A DNA stretch of 64,000 bases from JBKECP01 sp047974765 (GTDB lineage: Bacteria; Pseudomonadota; Gammaproteobacteria; Pseudomonadales; Halieaceae), in the NCBI GenBank assembly GCA_047974765.1, contig JBKECP010000014.1:28389-92388 (forward strand), in the 5' to 3' direction. Numbering within the stretch: the first letter of the stretch is position 1; each line of letters begins with the position of its first letter. The notes under the pieces were generated by a model that did no database searches, had not been told where the DNA came from, and saw nothing but the letters and a program-made list of their open reading frames with translations. This document shows, piece by piece, positions 28,882 through 42,147 of the stretch. The position numbers were made by a program, and so were the translations under genes.

Positions 28882-29829
28882 ATGAATCCCAATTACCTTG
28901 ATTTTGAACAGCCTATTGCTGAGCTGGAGGTCAAGATCGAAGAACTCCAGCATGTGGGCACTGATGCCGATCTCAATATCAGTGAGGAGATTGACAAGCT
29001 GCGGGAAAAGAGCACCCGGCTGACCGAAAAAATCTACTCCAATCTCAGTTCCTGGGATATCGTCAAGGTGGCCCGCCATCCCTTGCGTCCCTATAGTCTG
29101 GATTATATCCCCCGGGTTTTCAGCGAATTTGATGAACTCCATGGCGATCGGCACTTTGGTGATGACAAGGCTATTGTTGGTGGTGTTGCCCGTCTCAATG
29201 GTCGGCCGGTGATGGTTATCGGCCAGGAAAAGGGCCGGGCAGTGAAAGATAAGGTTCTGCGCAACTTTGGCATGCCCAAACCTGAGGGTTATCGCAAGGC
29301 ATTGCGATTAATGGAAATGGCCGAACGTTTCAAAATGCCGGTTATTACCCTGATTGATACGCCCGGTGCCTATCCCGGTATTGATTCTGAAGAACGCGGG
29401 ATCAGTGAAGCGATCGCCCGGAATCTGGCAGTTATGTCCCGCCTGGCTACACCGGTACTGTGTGTGGTGATTGGTGAGGGCAGTTCCGGTGGTGCTCTGG
29501 GCATCGGTGTGGGTGATCATCTGGCGATGTTGCAATATTCCACCTATTTTGTGATTTCTCCCGAGGGCTGCGCCAATATTATCTGGAAGAGCACAGAAAA
29601 TGCTCCCGATGCGGCTCAGGCTATGGGGGTTACCTCCAAGGTATTACAGGATCTGGGTATTGTCGATGCAACTATCGAGGAGCCGCTTGGAGGGGCACAT
29701 CGCAATATCGAGCTGATGTCTGGCCGCATTCGAGAGCATCTTGCTGGTGAGCTGAACAAACTCGATGCCATGCCTCTGGATGAAATGCTGGAGCAGCGTT
29801 ACCAGCGCCTGATGTCCTACGGCAACTGA
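28882..29829 (+). CDS. accA: Acetyl-CoA carboxylase carboxyltransferase alpha subunit
   Basis: This is part of the acetyl-CoA carboxylase that makes malonyl-CoA for fatty acid synthesis. The 315 residues match the family length. It starts [19 protein letters not shown], and contains [43 protein letters not shown] and [15 protein letters not shown]. It begins the housekeeping block and is 22 bases ahead of tilS, as in Pseudomonas. Confidence 0.97.
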   Translation: MNPNYLDFEQPIAELEVKIEELQHVGTDADLNISEEIDKLREKSTRLTEKIYSNLSSWDIVKVARHPLRPYSLDYIPRVFSEFDELHGDRHFGDDKAIVGGVARLNGRPVMVIGQEKGRAVKDKVLRNFGMPKPEGYRKALRLMEMAERFKMPVITLIDTPGAYPGIDSEERGISEAIARNLAVMSRLATPVLCVVIGEGSSGGALGIGVGDHLAMLQYSTYFVISPEGCANIIWKSTENAPDAAQAMGVTSKVLQDLGIVDATIEEPLGGAHRNIELMSGRIREHLAGELNKLDAMPLDEMLEQRYQRLMSYGN

Positions 29830-29851
29830 TCTTTATACAGCGCACCGGGAG

Positions 29852-31219
29852 ATGAAAGACCGCCAGCTGACGCCTGGACAGCTTTTGCCGGGTTTGCTGC
29901 CGTTTTCCTGTGCTGCACGCTGGTGGCTTGCGCTAAGTGGTGGTATGGACTCTGTTGTGCTGCTGCACTTACTGGTGATGGCGCGACGTGAGAATCCTGA
30001 TCTGCCCCCAATAACCGCACTGCACATCAATCACGGTCTGCATGAAGAAGCTGGTCACTGGCAGGTTTTTTGCCAGTATTACTGCCATCAGCTGGCAGTT
30101 GAGCTGCATTGTGAGCAAGTGCAGGTGAATCCGGCAGGCCTGGGGCTTGAAGCAGCCGCCCGCGAGGTGCGCTACCGTGTTTTTGAACGCAAGCTGGGGA
30201 TGGGGGAAGTACTTTTTTTGGCCCATCATCAGGATGACCAGGTGGAGACTTTTTTTCTGCGTCTGCTGCGGGGGGCCGGTGTGGATGGCTTGAGCGCCAT
30301 GCCTGCAAGTCGCTCATTGGGTGAAGGCCATCTGTGTCGGCCTTTACTGGATTATTCCCGCAGTACATTACAGGGTTATGCCCGGCGCTGTGAGTTGAGC
30401 CACATAGAAGATCCCTCTAACCGCAACGAGTGTTTTGATCGCAATTACCTGCGTCAGCAAGTGTTGCCGCTGATTGAAGCCCGGTGGAAGACCTATCGTC
30501 GGAGTGTGAGTCGGGCGGCAGACGATATGCGTTCGGCGGCAGAGGAATTGCATCAATTAAGTCCGGTGATTCCCCGTTGCCGCAGCCGCATGGATGAACC
30601 GGGCCTGCAATTGTCGGCCCTGTTGGCCCTGTCTGACAGCCTTGTTCTCAGGCAGTTGCGTCGCTGGCTGGCAGAATTTGGTGAGCCACTTTCGCCCGAT
30701 AAGGCTGCGTTGGCAGAGTTTTTGCGCCAGCTTAGATGCGGCGGTGATGATACTCATCCCTGTTTGCAATATGGAGCCATGATACTCAGACGCTTTCGGG
30801 GTGGCTTGTATGTCTGTGTCCCATCGGCAGCGTCGACTGATTTGCCCACCCATCTGTTCAGGCCCGGTGAGTCAGTTGCTGTCAATGGTGTGGGATGGCT
30901 GTCTCTTGAGTCGGCCAGCGGTGCCGCTTTGCAGCTTAATAAAGATGATTTGCTCAGCTGGCGCTGGCGTCGTGGCGGAGAGACCTGCTATTTGCCGGGT
31001 CGAAGAGGCAAGCGATCGCTTAAAAAGCTGTTGCAGGAGGCATCCGTGCCGCCCTGGTGGCGGGAGCGTATACCGCTGCTTTATCTCGGTGATGAATCAA
31101 CCTCGCAGGAGCTGCTTGCTGTAGGTGATCTGTGGCTCTGTGACAGCTCCCGTCTGGTGCAGAAAGGGGAGGGCTGGCAAGTGCGCTGGCAGAGAAAAAC
31201 TTCCAGTGTGTGTGATTGA
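29852..31219 (+). CDS. tilS: tRNA(Ile)-lysidine synthetase
   Basis: This enzyme attaches lysine to cytidine-34 of tRNA(Ile2) so that it reads AUA codons. The PP-loop LSGGMDSVVLLHLL (ATP binding) lies near residue 30. HHQDDQVETFFLRLLRGAGVDGLSAM and RPLL-DYSR follow, then the TilS substrate-binding and C-terminal domains (WRWRRGGE near residue 370). Length 455 is normal. Start is ATG 29852 with GGGAG just upstream. Confidence 0.95.
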   Translation: MKDRQLTPGQLLPGLLPFSCAARWWLALSGGMDSVVLLHLLVMARRENPDLPPITALHINHGLHEEAGHWQVFCQYYCHQLAVELHCEQVQVNPAGLGLEAAAREVRYRVFERKLGMGEVLFLAHHQDDQVETFFLRLLRGAGVDGLSAMPASRSLGEGHLCRPLLDYSRSTLQGYARRCELSHIEDPSNRNECFDRNYLRQQVLPLIEARWKTYRRSVSRAADDMRSAAEELHQLSPVIPRCRSRMDEPGLQLSALLALSDSLVLRQLRRWLAEFGEPLSPDKAALAEFLRQLRCGGDDTHPCLQYGAMILRRFRGGLYVCVPSAASTDLPTHLFRPGESVAVNGVGWLSLESASGAALQLNKDDLLSWRWRRGGETCYLPGRRGKRSLKKLLQEASVPPWWRERIPLLYLGDESTSQELLAVGDLWLCDSSRLVQKGEGWQVRWQRKTSSVCD

Positions 31220-31332
31220 GCGACCCAGGGGATTCTGGTACGCTGGTTTCCCATCTTTTTGCAGACTTGTGTTGCCCTTTCGAGGCAGTGAACACCCGTT
31301 TGTGAACCCCAAACCTGTAGTCAGCCCAATAG

Positions 31333-32982
<1,650 letters not shown>

Positions 32983-33024
32983 TGATTGGCCGGTAAAAAC
33001 AAGCCCATAGTAATAAGCCCATAA

Positions 33025-33897
<873 letters not shown>

Positions 33898-33910
33898 CAC
33901 TATCGCCTGA

Positions 33911-35212
<1,302 letters not shown>

Positions 35213-35222
35213 GAGACCGGGT

Positions 35223-35555
35223 TTGCGCTGGTTAGTGGCAGGTCTGCTTGTTTTGCTGTTGGTGTTGCAGTATCGCTTGTGGATTGCTGAAGGCAGTCTT
35301 GCCGAACAGCATCGACTGGAACAACAGGTGCAGGCGCAAACACTGATTAACGCTGAGCTGCGTGCGCGTAACGCCGTGCTGGAACGGGAAGTGCTGGCTT
35401 TGCAAAACGGCAACGAGAGCGTAGAGCAGCGAGCTCGTGAACAGCTCGGTCTGATTCGGGAGGGTGAGGTTTTTTATCAACTGGCGGATCCATCTCAAAA
35501 TAAGGGTGCGACAGGAGCGAATAAACACTCTGCCCAAGGGAGCAGACATCCGTGA
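35223..35555 (+). CDS. ftsB: Cell division protein FtsB
   Basis: This divisome linker protein forms a complex with FtsL and FtsQ. It has about 110 residues: one N-terminal transmembrane helix (WLVAGLLVLLLVLQYRLW), then a coiled coil with the FtsB pattern AELRARNAVLEREVLALQNG, ending EQRAREQLGLIREGEVFYQL. The start is a rare TTG at 35223, supported by AGGAGA at 35211-35216, which overlaps the eno stop. Longer in-frame versions lie inside eno and lack a ribosome site. The last four bases overlap ispD. Confidence 0.9.
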   Translation: MRWLVAGLLVLLLVLQYRLWIAEGSLAEQHRLEQQVQAQTLINAELRARNAVLEREVLALQNGNESVEQRAREQLGLIREGEVFYQLADPSQNKGATGANKHSAQGSRHP

Positions 35556-36286
35556 GTGGCTTGTGTAAAAAAGCCCGTTTATTTGCCGTTGTGCCAGCGG
35601 CGGGTGTTGGTCGGCGTATGGCTGCCAATCAGCCCAAGCAGTATCTCGAACTGGCAGGTGTGCCTGTTTTGCAACACAGCTTGCAGGCATTGTTGCATGA
35701 AGCGCGCATTGAGCGGATTATTGTTGCTCTCAAAGAGGGCGACAGACTGGCCGAAACCATATCGCTGTTAAACAATAAACGTGTTATCCGGGTTGCCGGT
35801 GGCGCTGAGCGGGTTGATTCGGTGCTGGCGGGTCTGCGTGCGCTGACTGCCGTGGCGAAAGACAATGACTGGGTTCTGGTTCATGATGCTGCCAGGCCCT
35901 GCCTCGGTGCTGCCGACCTCGACAGATTGATTGAACATGTGCTGTCTTCAGGTACTGGCGCCATCCTTGCCCAGCCAGTGATTGATACACTCAAACAGGC
36001 CGATAGCGAGGGCTGTGTTCAGGCCACGGTTGATCGCCGCTGTTTCTGGCGGGCACAGACCCCACAGATGTTTTTGCTTGGCCCTTTGCGAGAGGCACTT
36101 GAACGTGCGCTGACTGCTGGTGTTAGTGTTACAGATGAAGCGATGGCCATGGAATATTCAGATCATCGGGTTGAACTGGTTCGTGGCAGTGCTTCCAACC
36201 TTAAAATCACACGGCCAGAGGATCTGCCATTGGCAGCTTTCTACCTTTCACAACAGCTTGTTACAGCGTCGGTGCTGCAAGCCTGA
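35552..36286 (+). CDS. ispD: 2-C-methyl-D-erythritol 4-phosphate cytidylyltransferase
   Basis: IspD transfers CMP to MEP in the non-mevalonate isoprenoid pathway. The protein has 244 residues with the N-terminal nucleotide motif VVPAAGVGRRMAANQPKQYL, VLVHDAARPC, a Q-T-P-Q segment (RAQTPQMF) and EAMAMEY. Start GTG 35552 overlaps ftsB by four bases. It is followed by ispF. Confidence 0.96.
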   Translation: MSGLCKKARLFAVVPAAGVGRRMAANQPKQYLELAGVPVLQHSLQALLHEARIERIIVALKEGDRLAETISLLNNKRVIRVAGGAERVDSVLAGLRALTAVAKDNDWVLVHDAARPCLGAADLDRLIEHVLSSGTGAILAQPVIDTLKQADSEGCVQATVDRRCFWRAQTPQMFLLGPLREALERALTAGVSVTDEAMAMEYSDHRVELVRGSASNLKITRPEDLPLAAFYLSQQLVTASVLQA

Positions 36287-36301
36287 TAACGGGATACTCG
36301 C

Positions 36302-36781
36302 GTGCGTATAGGCCATGGTTTTGATGTTCACCGTTTTGGTTTTGGTGATCATATCGTACTGGGCGGTGTGCGCATTGCCCATACTCAGGGGCTGATAGCT
36401 CATTCCGATGGTGACGTTCTGTTGCACGCAGTTTGTGATGCCTTGTTAGGTGCGATAGGTGCCGGTGATATTGGTCGTCATTTTCCTGATACTGATCCAG
36501 CCTATGCCGGTGCCAACAGTCGTGAATTACTGCGCACGGTAATGAAACAGGTAAGGGAAAGCGGTTACCAGCTACTTAATCTTGATGCCACAATTATTGC
36601 TCAAACACCAAAAATGGCACCTCATATCGGGCAGATGTGTGATCATCTTGCAGTTGATCTTGAGGCTGAAATAACGGCCATCAATGTCAAAGCCACAACC
36701 ACTGAAGGTCTTGGTTACACCGGCAGGGAAGAGGGCATTGCCGTGCATGCGCTGGTGTTATTGCAGCCGCGTGGAGTATGA
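36302..36781 (+). CDS. ispF: 2-C-methyl-D-erythritol 2,4-cyclodiphosphate synthase
   Basis: IspF forms MEcPP from CDP-ME-2-phosphate, two steps after IspD. The 159-residue protein has the zinc site GFDVH with Asp and His, [31 protein letters not shown], and C-terminal [19 protein letters not shown]. Start is GTG 36302. The stop overlaps truD (ATGA). Confidence 0.97.
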   Translation: MRIGHGFDVHRFGFGDHIVLGGVRIAHTQGLIAHSDGDVLLHAVCDALLGAIGAGDIGRHFPDTDPAYAGANSRELLRTVMKQVRESGYQLLNLDATIIAQTPKMAPHIGQMCDHLAVDLEAEITAINVKATTTEGLGYTGREEGIAVHALVLLQPRGV

Positions 36782-37821
36782 GTACCCTGTCGTTACTGGC
36801 GGCTAAACCGCAGGCAGGGGCATTGATCCGGCAGCAGTATGAAGACTTTATCGTGTGTGAGGACTTGGGTTTTGAGCCTGCCGGCGATGGCGAGCACGCT
36901 TTTCTTCACCTTGAAAAACGCAATCTCAATACACTGGATCTTGCCCGGCGCTTGTCAGAATTATCGGGTGTGGCTCTCAAAGACATCGGTTATAGCGGTT
37001 TGAAAGATCGCCGGGCGCTGACGTCACAGTGGTTCAGTGTTGGTCTGGCCGGGCGTGCTGAACCCAACTGGCAATGGCTGGAGCACTCTGGCGATGTGCG
37101 TGTGCTGGCGGTCAAGCGTCATCTTCGCAAATTGCGTCGGGGTGTACACCGAAGCAACACTTTTTGTCTGACCTTAAGACAAATCACGGGTGATCGACAG
37201 GATTTGATCCAGCGTCTGCAATGGGTCCGCGAACAGGGTGTGCCCAACTTTTTTGGTGAACAGCGCTTTGGTCGTGATGGCGCCACGCTTGTCCAGGCAC
37301 GACAGTGGATGCAGCGTGGCGGTGAGCGACGCTTGTCCCGATCTAAACGCAGCCTTTATCTGTCGGCTCTGCGTTCGCATTTATTTAATCGTCTGCTGCA
37401 AGAGCGTGTGGAGCAAAATAACTGGAATATTATTCTGGATGGCGATACCTGCGTACTGCAAGGCAGTCGCAGTTATTTTGTCTGTGAGCAGGTGGATGCG
37501 GCTATTGCGCGTCGCGCGTATGAAAAGGATATTCATCCAGCGCTGCCTCTGTGGGGGCATGGCCAGCCATCGTCGGCGCACCCTTTGAATTGTTATCGTT
37601 TTGAGCAACAGGCACAGCAATTGGCTGACGAGCATGAAATTTGTAATTTTTTGGAAACGGCGGGTTTAAACCTCGACTACCGCACAGCCCGTGTGTTGGT
37701 GGATGACTTTTGCTGGCAGTTTTGTGATGATGACAACCTGCGGCTTGAATTCCGACTCGGGGCAGGAAGCTATGCAACGGCCGTGTTGGCTCAGCTACTG
37801 AATTATTCACAGGGGGATTAG
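36778..37821 (+). CDS. truD: tRNA pseudouridine(13) synthase
   Basis: TruD makes pseudouridine at position 13 of tRNA(Glu). It has 347 residues, with the TruD motif [19 protein letters not shown] carrying the catalytic Asp, and [12 protein letters not shown]. It overlaps ispF by four bases and pcm by one (TAGTG). In Pseudomonas and E. coli surE lies between truD and pcm, but it is absent here. Confidence 0.96.
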   Translation: MSTLSLLAAKPQAGALIRQQYEDFIVCEDLGFEPAGDGEHAFLHLEKRNLNTLDLARRLSELSGVALKDIGYSGLKDRRALTSQWFSVGLAGRAEPNWQWLEHSGDVRVLAVKRHLRKLRRGVHRSNTFCLTLRQITGDRQDLIQRLQWVREQGVPNFFGEQRFGRDGATLVQARQWMQRGGERRLSRSKRSLYLSALRSHLFNRLLQERVEQNNWNIILDGDTCVLQGSRSYFVCEQVDAAIARRAYEKDIHPALPLWGHGQPSSAHPLNCYRFEQQAQQLADEHEICNFLETAGLNLDYRTARVLVDDFCWQFCDDDNLRLEFRLGAGSYATAVLAQLLNYSQGD

Positions 37822-38492
37822 TGACGGCGGTGAGTAATGTCGATTTAAAAGGCATTGGCATGACTTCACGGCGTACCCGTGAACGGCTGGTACAGCGCTT
37901 GATCGAGCAGGGTATCAAGGACAAGAAAGTACTTGATGTCATGCTTGGTACACCGCGGCATCTCTTTCTTGATGAGGCTATGGCTCATCGCGCCTACGAA
38001 GATACGGCCTTGCCGATCGGCTATCAGCAAACATTATCCCAACCCTATATTGTCGCCCGCATGACCGAGTTATTGCTGGCTGCCGGTCCCTGTGAAAAAG
38101 TGTTGGAAATTGGCACTGGTACAGGTTATCAGACAGCTGTACTGGCACAGCTGGTTGATGAGGTTTACAGCATTGAACGAATCAAGTCTTTGCTGGATAA
38201 AGCCCGTCCCCGTATGCGTCAGTTGCGTTTGCGCAATGTACAGTTGCGCCATAGCGATGGTGGCCTGGGCTGGGCGGATAAAGGTCCCTACGACGGCATT
38301 CTCAGTGCGGCCGCTCCCGAGCAGATACCTCAGGGCTTGCTGGAGCAGCTGGCACCGGGCGGGCGGCTGGTTATTCCGGTTGGAGGCGAAGAACAGTCTT
38401 TGCAGGTCGTTACCCGTACATTGGAAGGCTTTAGTGCATCGGTGGTGGAAGCGGTACGTTTTGTTCCTTTATTGTCCGGGACAACACGCTGA
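37821..38492 (+). CDS. pcm: Protein-L-isoaspartate O-methyltransferase
   Basis: Pcm methylates isoaspartyl residues of damaged proteins so that they can be repaired, using SAM. The 223-residue protein has [21 protein letters not shown] and the SAM-binding motif [18 protein letters not shown], then the [15 protein letters not shown] segment. It begins with GTG directly on the truD stop. Its own stop overlaps the following DUF368 gene (TGATG). Confidence 0.96.
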   Translation: MTAVSNVDLKGIGMTSRRTRERLVQRLIEQGIKDKKVLDVMLGTPRHLFLDEAMAHRAYEDTALPIGYQQTLSQPYIVARMTELLLAAGPCEKVLEIGTGTGYQTAVLAQLVDEVYSIERIKSLLDKARPRMRQLRLRNVQLRHSDGGLGWADKGPYDGILSAAAPEQIPQGLLEQLAPGGRLVIPVGGEEQSLQVVTRTLEGFSASVVEAVRFVPLLSGTTR

Positions 38493-39418
38493 TGAGACCG
38501 CTGGGTATATTTTTACGCGGCATGGCGATGGGCGCTGCCGATATCGTGCCGGGGGTTTCTGGTGGCACGATCGCTTTTATCACGGGTATTTATGATCGCC
38601 TGCTGGGCAGTATACGCGCCTTTGATCTGACCCTGTTGAACCTGTTACTGAAAGGGCAGATCAACAAGGCCTGGCGCCATGTTGACGGCGGCTTTTTATT
38701 GGCGCTGCTGGTCGGCATTGCTACCAGTATTTTATCTTTGGCCCGATTGATCGGCTGGTTGCTGGAGACACACCCGGTACCTTTATGGAGTTTTTTCTTT
38801 GGTCTGATTCTGGCTTCAGCACTGGTGTTGATCAAACAGGTCGATTACTGGAATCCAGGCCGGGTGACTGCATTGGTGGTCGGTGTTGCAATGGCACTGT
38901 TTGTCGCGCTTTCACCTGTGCTCAATCTGGGAGAGGGAATGTCGGCAATTTTTGCCGCCGGTTTTATTGCTGTTTGCGCAATGATTTTGCCGGGCATTTC
39001 AGGCAGTTTTATTCTCGTGCTTTTGGGTATGTATGCCACTGTACTGGCCGCTGTTCGCTCTCTGGATCTATTGTTAATAGCTGTTTTTGCAGCCGGTGCT
39101 GCCTGTGGTCTGATGTGTTTTTCCCGTCTGTTGCACTGGCTGTTGCAACGCTATCATGCTTTGACCATGGCGCTGTTAACAGGGTTTTTGCTGGGCTCAC
39201 TGTTGATTGTCTGGCCCTGGAAGCGGGCATTGGACTGGGTGGTTGACTCCCACGGTGAACTCAAACCGGTACAGCAGGTACCGCTGTTGCCTGGGCAGTT
39301 TTTTGAGCTGACCGGGCAGAACCCGCAATTCTGGCTTTGTCTTGCTTTGGCTGTTCTGGGTATGGTGCTTGTCTGGCTGATTGAATCCCGCTGGGGAGGT
39401 GCGCGTCCGGGCGCCTGA
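38492..39418 (+). CDS. DUF368 membrane protein, PopT-type undecaprenyl-phosphate transporter
   Basis: This 308-residue inner-membrane protein has about eight hydrophobic helices. It carries the DUF368 signature GAADIVPGVSGGTIAFITGIYDRLL near the N-terminus and a related second copy, ILPGISGSFILVLLGMY, near residue 165. DUF368 proteins (PopT) have been described as undecaprenyl-phosphate translocases that recycle the lipid carrier of wall and LPS precursors. Here it is coupled to pcm by a one-base overlap and followed by the amidase activator nlpD, so an envelope role fits. This insertion is not part of the usual pcm-nlpD-rpoS order. Confidence 0.88.
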   Translation: MRPLGIFLRGMAMGAADIVPGVSGGTIAFITGIYDRLLGSIRAFDLTLLNLLLKGQINKAWRHVDGGFLLALLVGIATSILSLARLIGWLLETHPVPLWSFFFGLILASALVLIKQVDYWNPGRVTALVVGVAMALFVALSPVLNLGEGMSAIFAAGFIAVCAMILPGISGSFILVLLGMYATVLAAVRSLDLLLIAVFAAGAACGLMCFSRLLHWLLQRYHALTMALLTGFLLGSLLIVWPWKRALDWVVDSHGELKPVQQVPLLPGQFFELTGQNPQFWLCLALAVLGMVLVWLIESRWGGARPGA

Positions 39419-39437
39419 ACCCGGGTGCCTGTTGCAG

Positions 39438-40358
39438 ATGCTGACAAGACACTTGCCAGGCTCATTCTCTTTACTGCTAGTACTTTGTGTGCCGATACTG
39501 GCGTTACCTGCCTGTGGCAGTAACCCGGCGGCACCCGTGGAGGATTTAAACAGGACGGCCCAGGCGAGCAAGCCGCAGGTCTTTCAGTCCGGTAACCCTT
39601 TACCCGCTGCTGGCACCGCTCAATACCGGGTACAGGCGGGCGATACTCTATATTCGATTGCCTGGCGACAGGGCTTTGATTTTCGACGTCTGGCAGCCGC
39701 CAATAATATTCCTGCACCCTATACCATCTATCCCGGGCAATTACTGCAATTGCGTGAATCAGCGTTACCCGCTGCAGAAGCAGGTTCTGCCAGTGAGCAA
39801 GGTAAGCCCGGTGCTGCCCGTTCGGCTCAAAGCCGTGTCAGCCAGCGCTCGGCAGAGCCTGTTGTACAGCCTGCAAAGCAGAGCGATACAAAGGTGACAA
39901 CAGAGCCGGTCATCAAATCGTCATCTTCATCGCTTAAAAAGCAAACCAAGGCTGGTGATAGCCAATCCAGGCCGACACTTCCCTCAAAACCACCGGCTCA
40001 CTGGTTGTGGCCTGCCAAGGGGCGTGTAGTGAGAGGCTTTTCAGCCACCGTACACAAGGGTATTGATATTGCGGGCAATCGCGGTGATGCGGTGCAGGCT
40101 GTCGCTGATGGTATTGTGGTTTATGCCGGGGCGGGCATTGTCGGTTTTGGTGAGCTGCTGATTGTGAAGCATGACGACACACATCTCAGTGCCTATGGTC
40201 ATAACGAGCGGCTGCTGGTCAGAGAAGGCAGTGCCGTTAAGGCAGGGCAGATAATTGCTGAAAAAGGCAGTTCAGGCACAGATACCGTCAAACTGCACTT
40301 TGAAATCCGCCGGGCGGGCAAGCCGGTTGACCCTTTGATCCTATTGCCTCGGCGTTAA
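39438..40358 (+). CDS. nlpD: Murein hydrolase activator NlpD (LysM + M23 lipoprotein)
   Basis: NlpD activates the amidase AmiC during cell separation. It has about 306 residues: signal with lipobox LPAC, LysM domain beginning YRVQAGDTLYSIAWRQGFDF, a Ser/Lys/Pro-rich linker, and a C-terminal M23/LytM domain (KGIDIAGNRGDAVQAVADG, HLSAYGHNERLLV, VKLHFEIRRAGKPVDPL). ATG 39438 gives the shortest good lipoprotein signal. An earlier in-frame start would overlap the DUF368 gene. The rpoS promoter is expected inside this gene, as in other Gammaproteobacteria. Confidence 0.94.
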   Translation: MLTRHLPGSFSLLLVLCVPILALPACGSNPAAPVEDLNRTAQASKPQVFQSGNPLPAAGTAQYRVQAGDTLYSIAWRQGFDFRRLAAANNIPAPYTIYPGQLLQLRESALPAAEAGSASEQGKPGAARSAQSRVSQRSAEPVVQPAKQSDTKVTTEPVIKSSSSSLKKQTKAGDSQSRPTLPSKPPAHWLWPAKGRVVRGFSATVHKGIDIAGNRGDAVQAVADGIVVYAGAGIVGFGELLIVKHDDTHLSAYGHNERLLVREGSAVKAGQIIAEKGSSGTDTVKLHFEIRRAGKPVDPLILLPRR

Positions 40359-40549
40359 GTTAAATAGAATCATGGCCGATTCTGATCGCAGAACTTTTGA
40401 CGGCTGGAAAAGTTGGTTATTTGATATGCTCCGAATGGGGCAGTACCAGGGAAAGGTCTCCTTGCAATAGTGATTCTCATTGGGCTAATCTGTGCAGCCG
40501 TCGTGAACACATCCTGTGTTTGGGCGTAATAATAAATAGAGGTATAACC
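40359..40549. other. nlpD-rpoS spacer, rpoS leader
   Basis: This 191-base spacer holds the rpoS leader and the ribosome site AGAGGT at 40538-40543. No small-RNA pairing hairpin was worked out. A frame continuous with rpoS runs back to 40397 but lacks a ribosome site and family-like sequence. Confidence 0.4.
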
Positions 40550-41605
40550 ATGGATATGGATGTGCCAATGCGTGTAAAAGGGATTTTGAACTCAGATGAT
40601 CAATCTGCAAAGTGCTTTCAAATCCGGGTGTCAGCATCCCAAAAGTCCAGCCATAAATCTGATGAGGTGGGGATGGAGAGTGAGTCCAGCAGTATGAATA
40701 CTTCGGTTGATCGTCCCGCTGAAAATACCGAAGAAGAATTTGACCGTGCCAAGGCGGCCCGTGCGGTTGAAAAGTCCCTCGATGTCACACAACTTTATCT
40801 GAATGAAATCGGTTTTTCGCCACTGCTTAGTGCCGATGAGGAAAAACACTTTGCCCGTCTTGCCCGCCAGGGAGATGAGGCGGGTCGGCAGCGCATGATT
40901 GAAAGTAATCTGCGGCTGGTCGTTAAAATTTCCCGTCGCTATCTCAACCGTGGTTTGACCCTGCTTGACCTGATTGAAGAAGGCAATCTTGGCCTGATTC
41001 GGGCGGTTGAGAAATTTGATCCTGAACGGGGCTTTCGTTTTTCAACTTATGCCACCTGGTGGATACGCCAGACAATTGAACGGGCAATCATGAATCAGAC
41101 GCGGACGATCCGTCTGCCGATTCATGTGGTTAAAGAGCTCAATGTCTACCTGCGGGCGGCACGGGAGCTGACACAAAAACTTGATCACGAACCCAGTGCC
41201 GATGAAATAGCAACGATGCTCGATAGGCCCGTGGCTGATGTCGAACGGCTGTTAGGCCTGAGCGAGCGGGTCACATCAGTTGATCAGCCTGTGGGGCCAG
41301 ATTCGGAACGCTCGGTAGTTGATACTATTGCCGATACCCAGGTATCTGATCCCTCACAAGTGCTACAGGAGGATGATATGCGTGACAACATCAGCCTGTG
41401 GCTGGATGAGCTGTCAGACAAGCAGCGTGAAGTGTTGTCCCGGCGCTTTGGTTTACGCGGTTATGAAAGCAGCACTCTGGAAGAGGTCGGGCGTGAAATC
41501 GGCCTGACCCGTGAACGGGTGCGCCAGATTCAGGTAGAGGCTTTACGCCGCTTGCGGTCGATGATGGAAACCCAGGGTCTGGGAAGTGAGTCCATTTTTA
41601 ATTGA
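40550..41605 (+). CDS. rpoS: RNA polymerase sigma factor RpoS
   Basis: RpoS is the stationary-phase and general stress sigma factor. The product has about 351 residues with a poorly conserved N-terminal 80. Region 1.2/2 follows ([85 protein letters not shown]), then region 3 and region 4 with [33 protein letters not shown]. Start ATG 40550 is supported by AGAGGT. Position after nlpD is the classic context. Confidence 0.97.
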   Translation: MDMDVPMRVKGILNSDDQSAKCFQIRVSASQKSSHKSDEVGMESESSSMNTSVDRPAENTEEEFDRAKAARAVEKSLDVTQLYLNEIGFSPLLSADEEKHFARLARQGDEAGRQRMIESNLRLVVKISRRYLNRGLTLLDLIEEGNLGLIRAVEKFDPERGFRFSTYATWWIRQTIERAIMNQTRTIRLPIHVVKELNVYLRAARELTQKLDHEPSADEIATMLDRPVADVERLLGLSERVTSVDQPVGPDSERSVVDTIADTQVSDPSQVLQEDDMRDNISLWLDELSDKQREVLSRRFGLRGYESSTLEEVGREIGLTRERVRQIQVEALRRLRSMMETQGLGSESIFN

Positions 41606-41663
41606 CGGGCCTGCCTTCAGCTCTACTGACCCGAATCGCCACTCACTGGCTGGACCATACCAC

Positions 41664-41729
41664 TTATGGCGGTGTATTGATTGTGATACAAAAATATACC
41701 GCCATAACCTGGCATAAATACCTGCCAGG
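41664..41729. terminator. Two adjacent hairpins between convergent rpoS and fdxA
   Basis: TTATGGCGGT (41664-41673) pairs with ACCGCCATAA (41698-41707). Directly after it CCTGGCA (41708-41714) pairs with TGCCAGG (41723-41729). The site lies between the stop codons of rpoS and fdxA, so a bidirectional transcription end is likely, although there is no strong T-run. Confidence 0.5.
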
Positions 41730-41744
41730 CTTAGCGGTGTGTTA

Positions 41745-42068
41745 TCAACGTTCCAGCAATTCCAGTTTGTTGGGTTTGCCTTCCCACTCATCGGCATCCG
41801 GAAGTGAGTCTTTCATCTCGGTGATATTGGGCCAGACTTCCGCCAGTTCGGCGTTAAGCTCTAGGAAAACCTGTTGATCTTCGGGAAGTTCATCCTCGGA
41901 AAAAATAGCGTCAACCGGGCACTCCGGTTCACACAGAGCGCAGTCAATACACTCATCGGGGTGAATTACGAGAAAATTGGGGCCCTCGTAAAAACAGTCT
42001 ACCGGGCACACTTCAACACAGTCTGTGTGTTTGCACTTGATGCATTCTTCGCCAACAACAAAGGTCAT
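41745..42068 (-). CDS. fdxA: Seven-iron ferredoxin (3Fe-4S/4Fe-4S)
   Basis: This electron carrier of 107 residues resembles Azotobacter ferredoxin I. Two cysteine clusters are visible: [14 protein letters not shown] and [12 protein letters not shown], spaced as in 7Fe ferredoxins, followed by the usual acidic C-terminal extension. The gene sits between rpoS and mutS, its common place in pseudomonads. Confidence 0.96.
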   Translation of the reverse strand: MTFVVGEECIKCKHTDCVEVCPVDCFYEGPNFLVIHPDECIDCALCEPECPVDAIFSEDELPEDQQVFLELNAELAEVWPNITEMKDSLPDADEWEGKPNKLELLER

Positions 42069-42147
42069 GCCAAACCTGCCTATAACTCGGGGTGGGCTAA
42101 AAAAGGGCGCCTATTCTAACTGTATGAAAAGCAGAAATGAAGTGGCT

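Noticed and set aside
40397..40549. N-terminal extension of rpoS
   Set aside because: No ribosome site and Cys/Arg-rich sequence unlike sigma factors; AGAGGT before ATG 40550 fits better.
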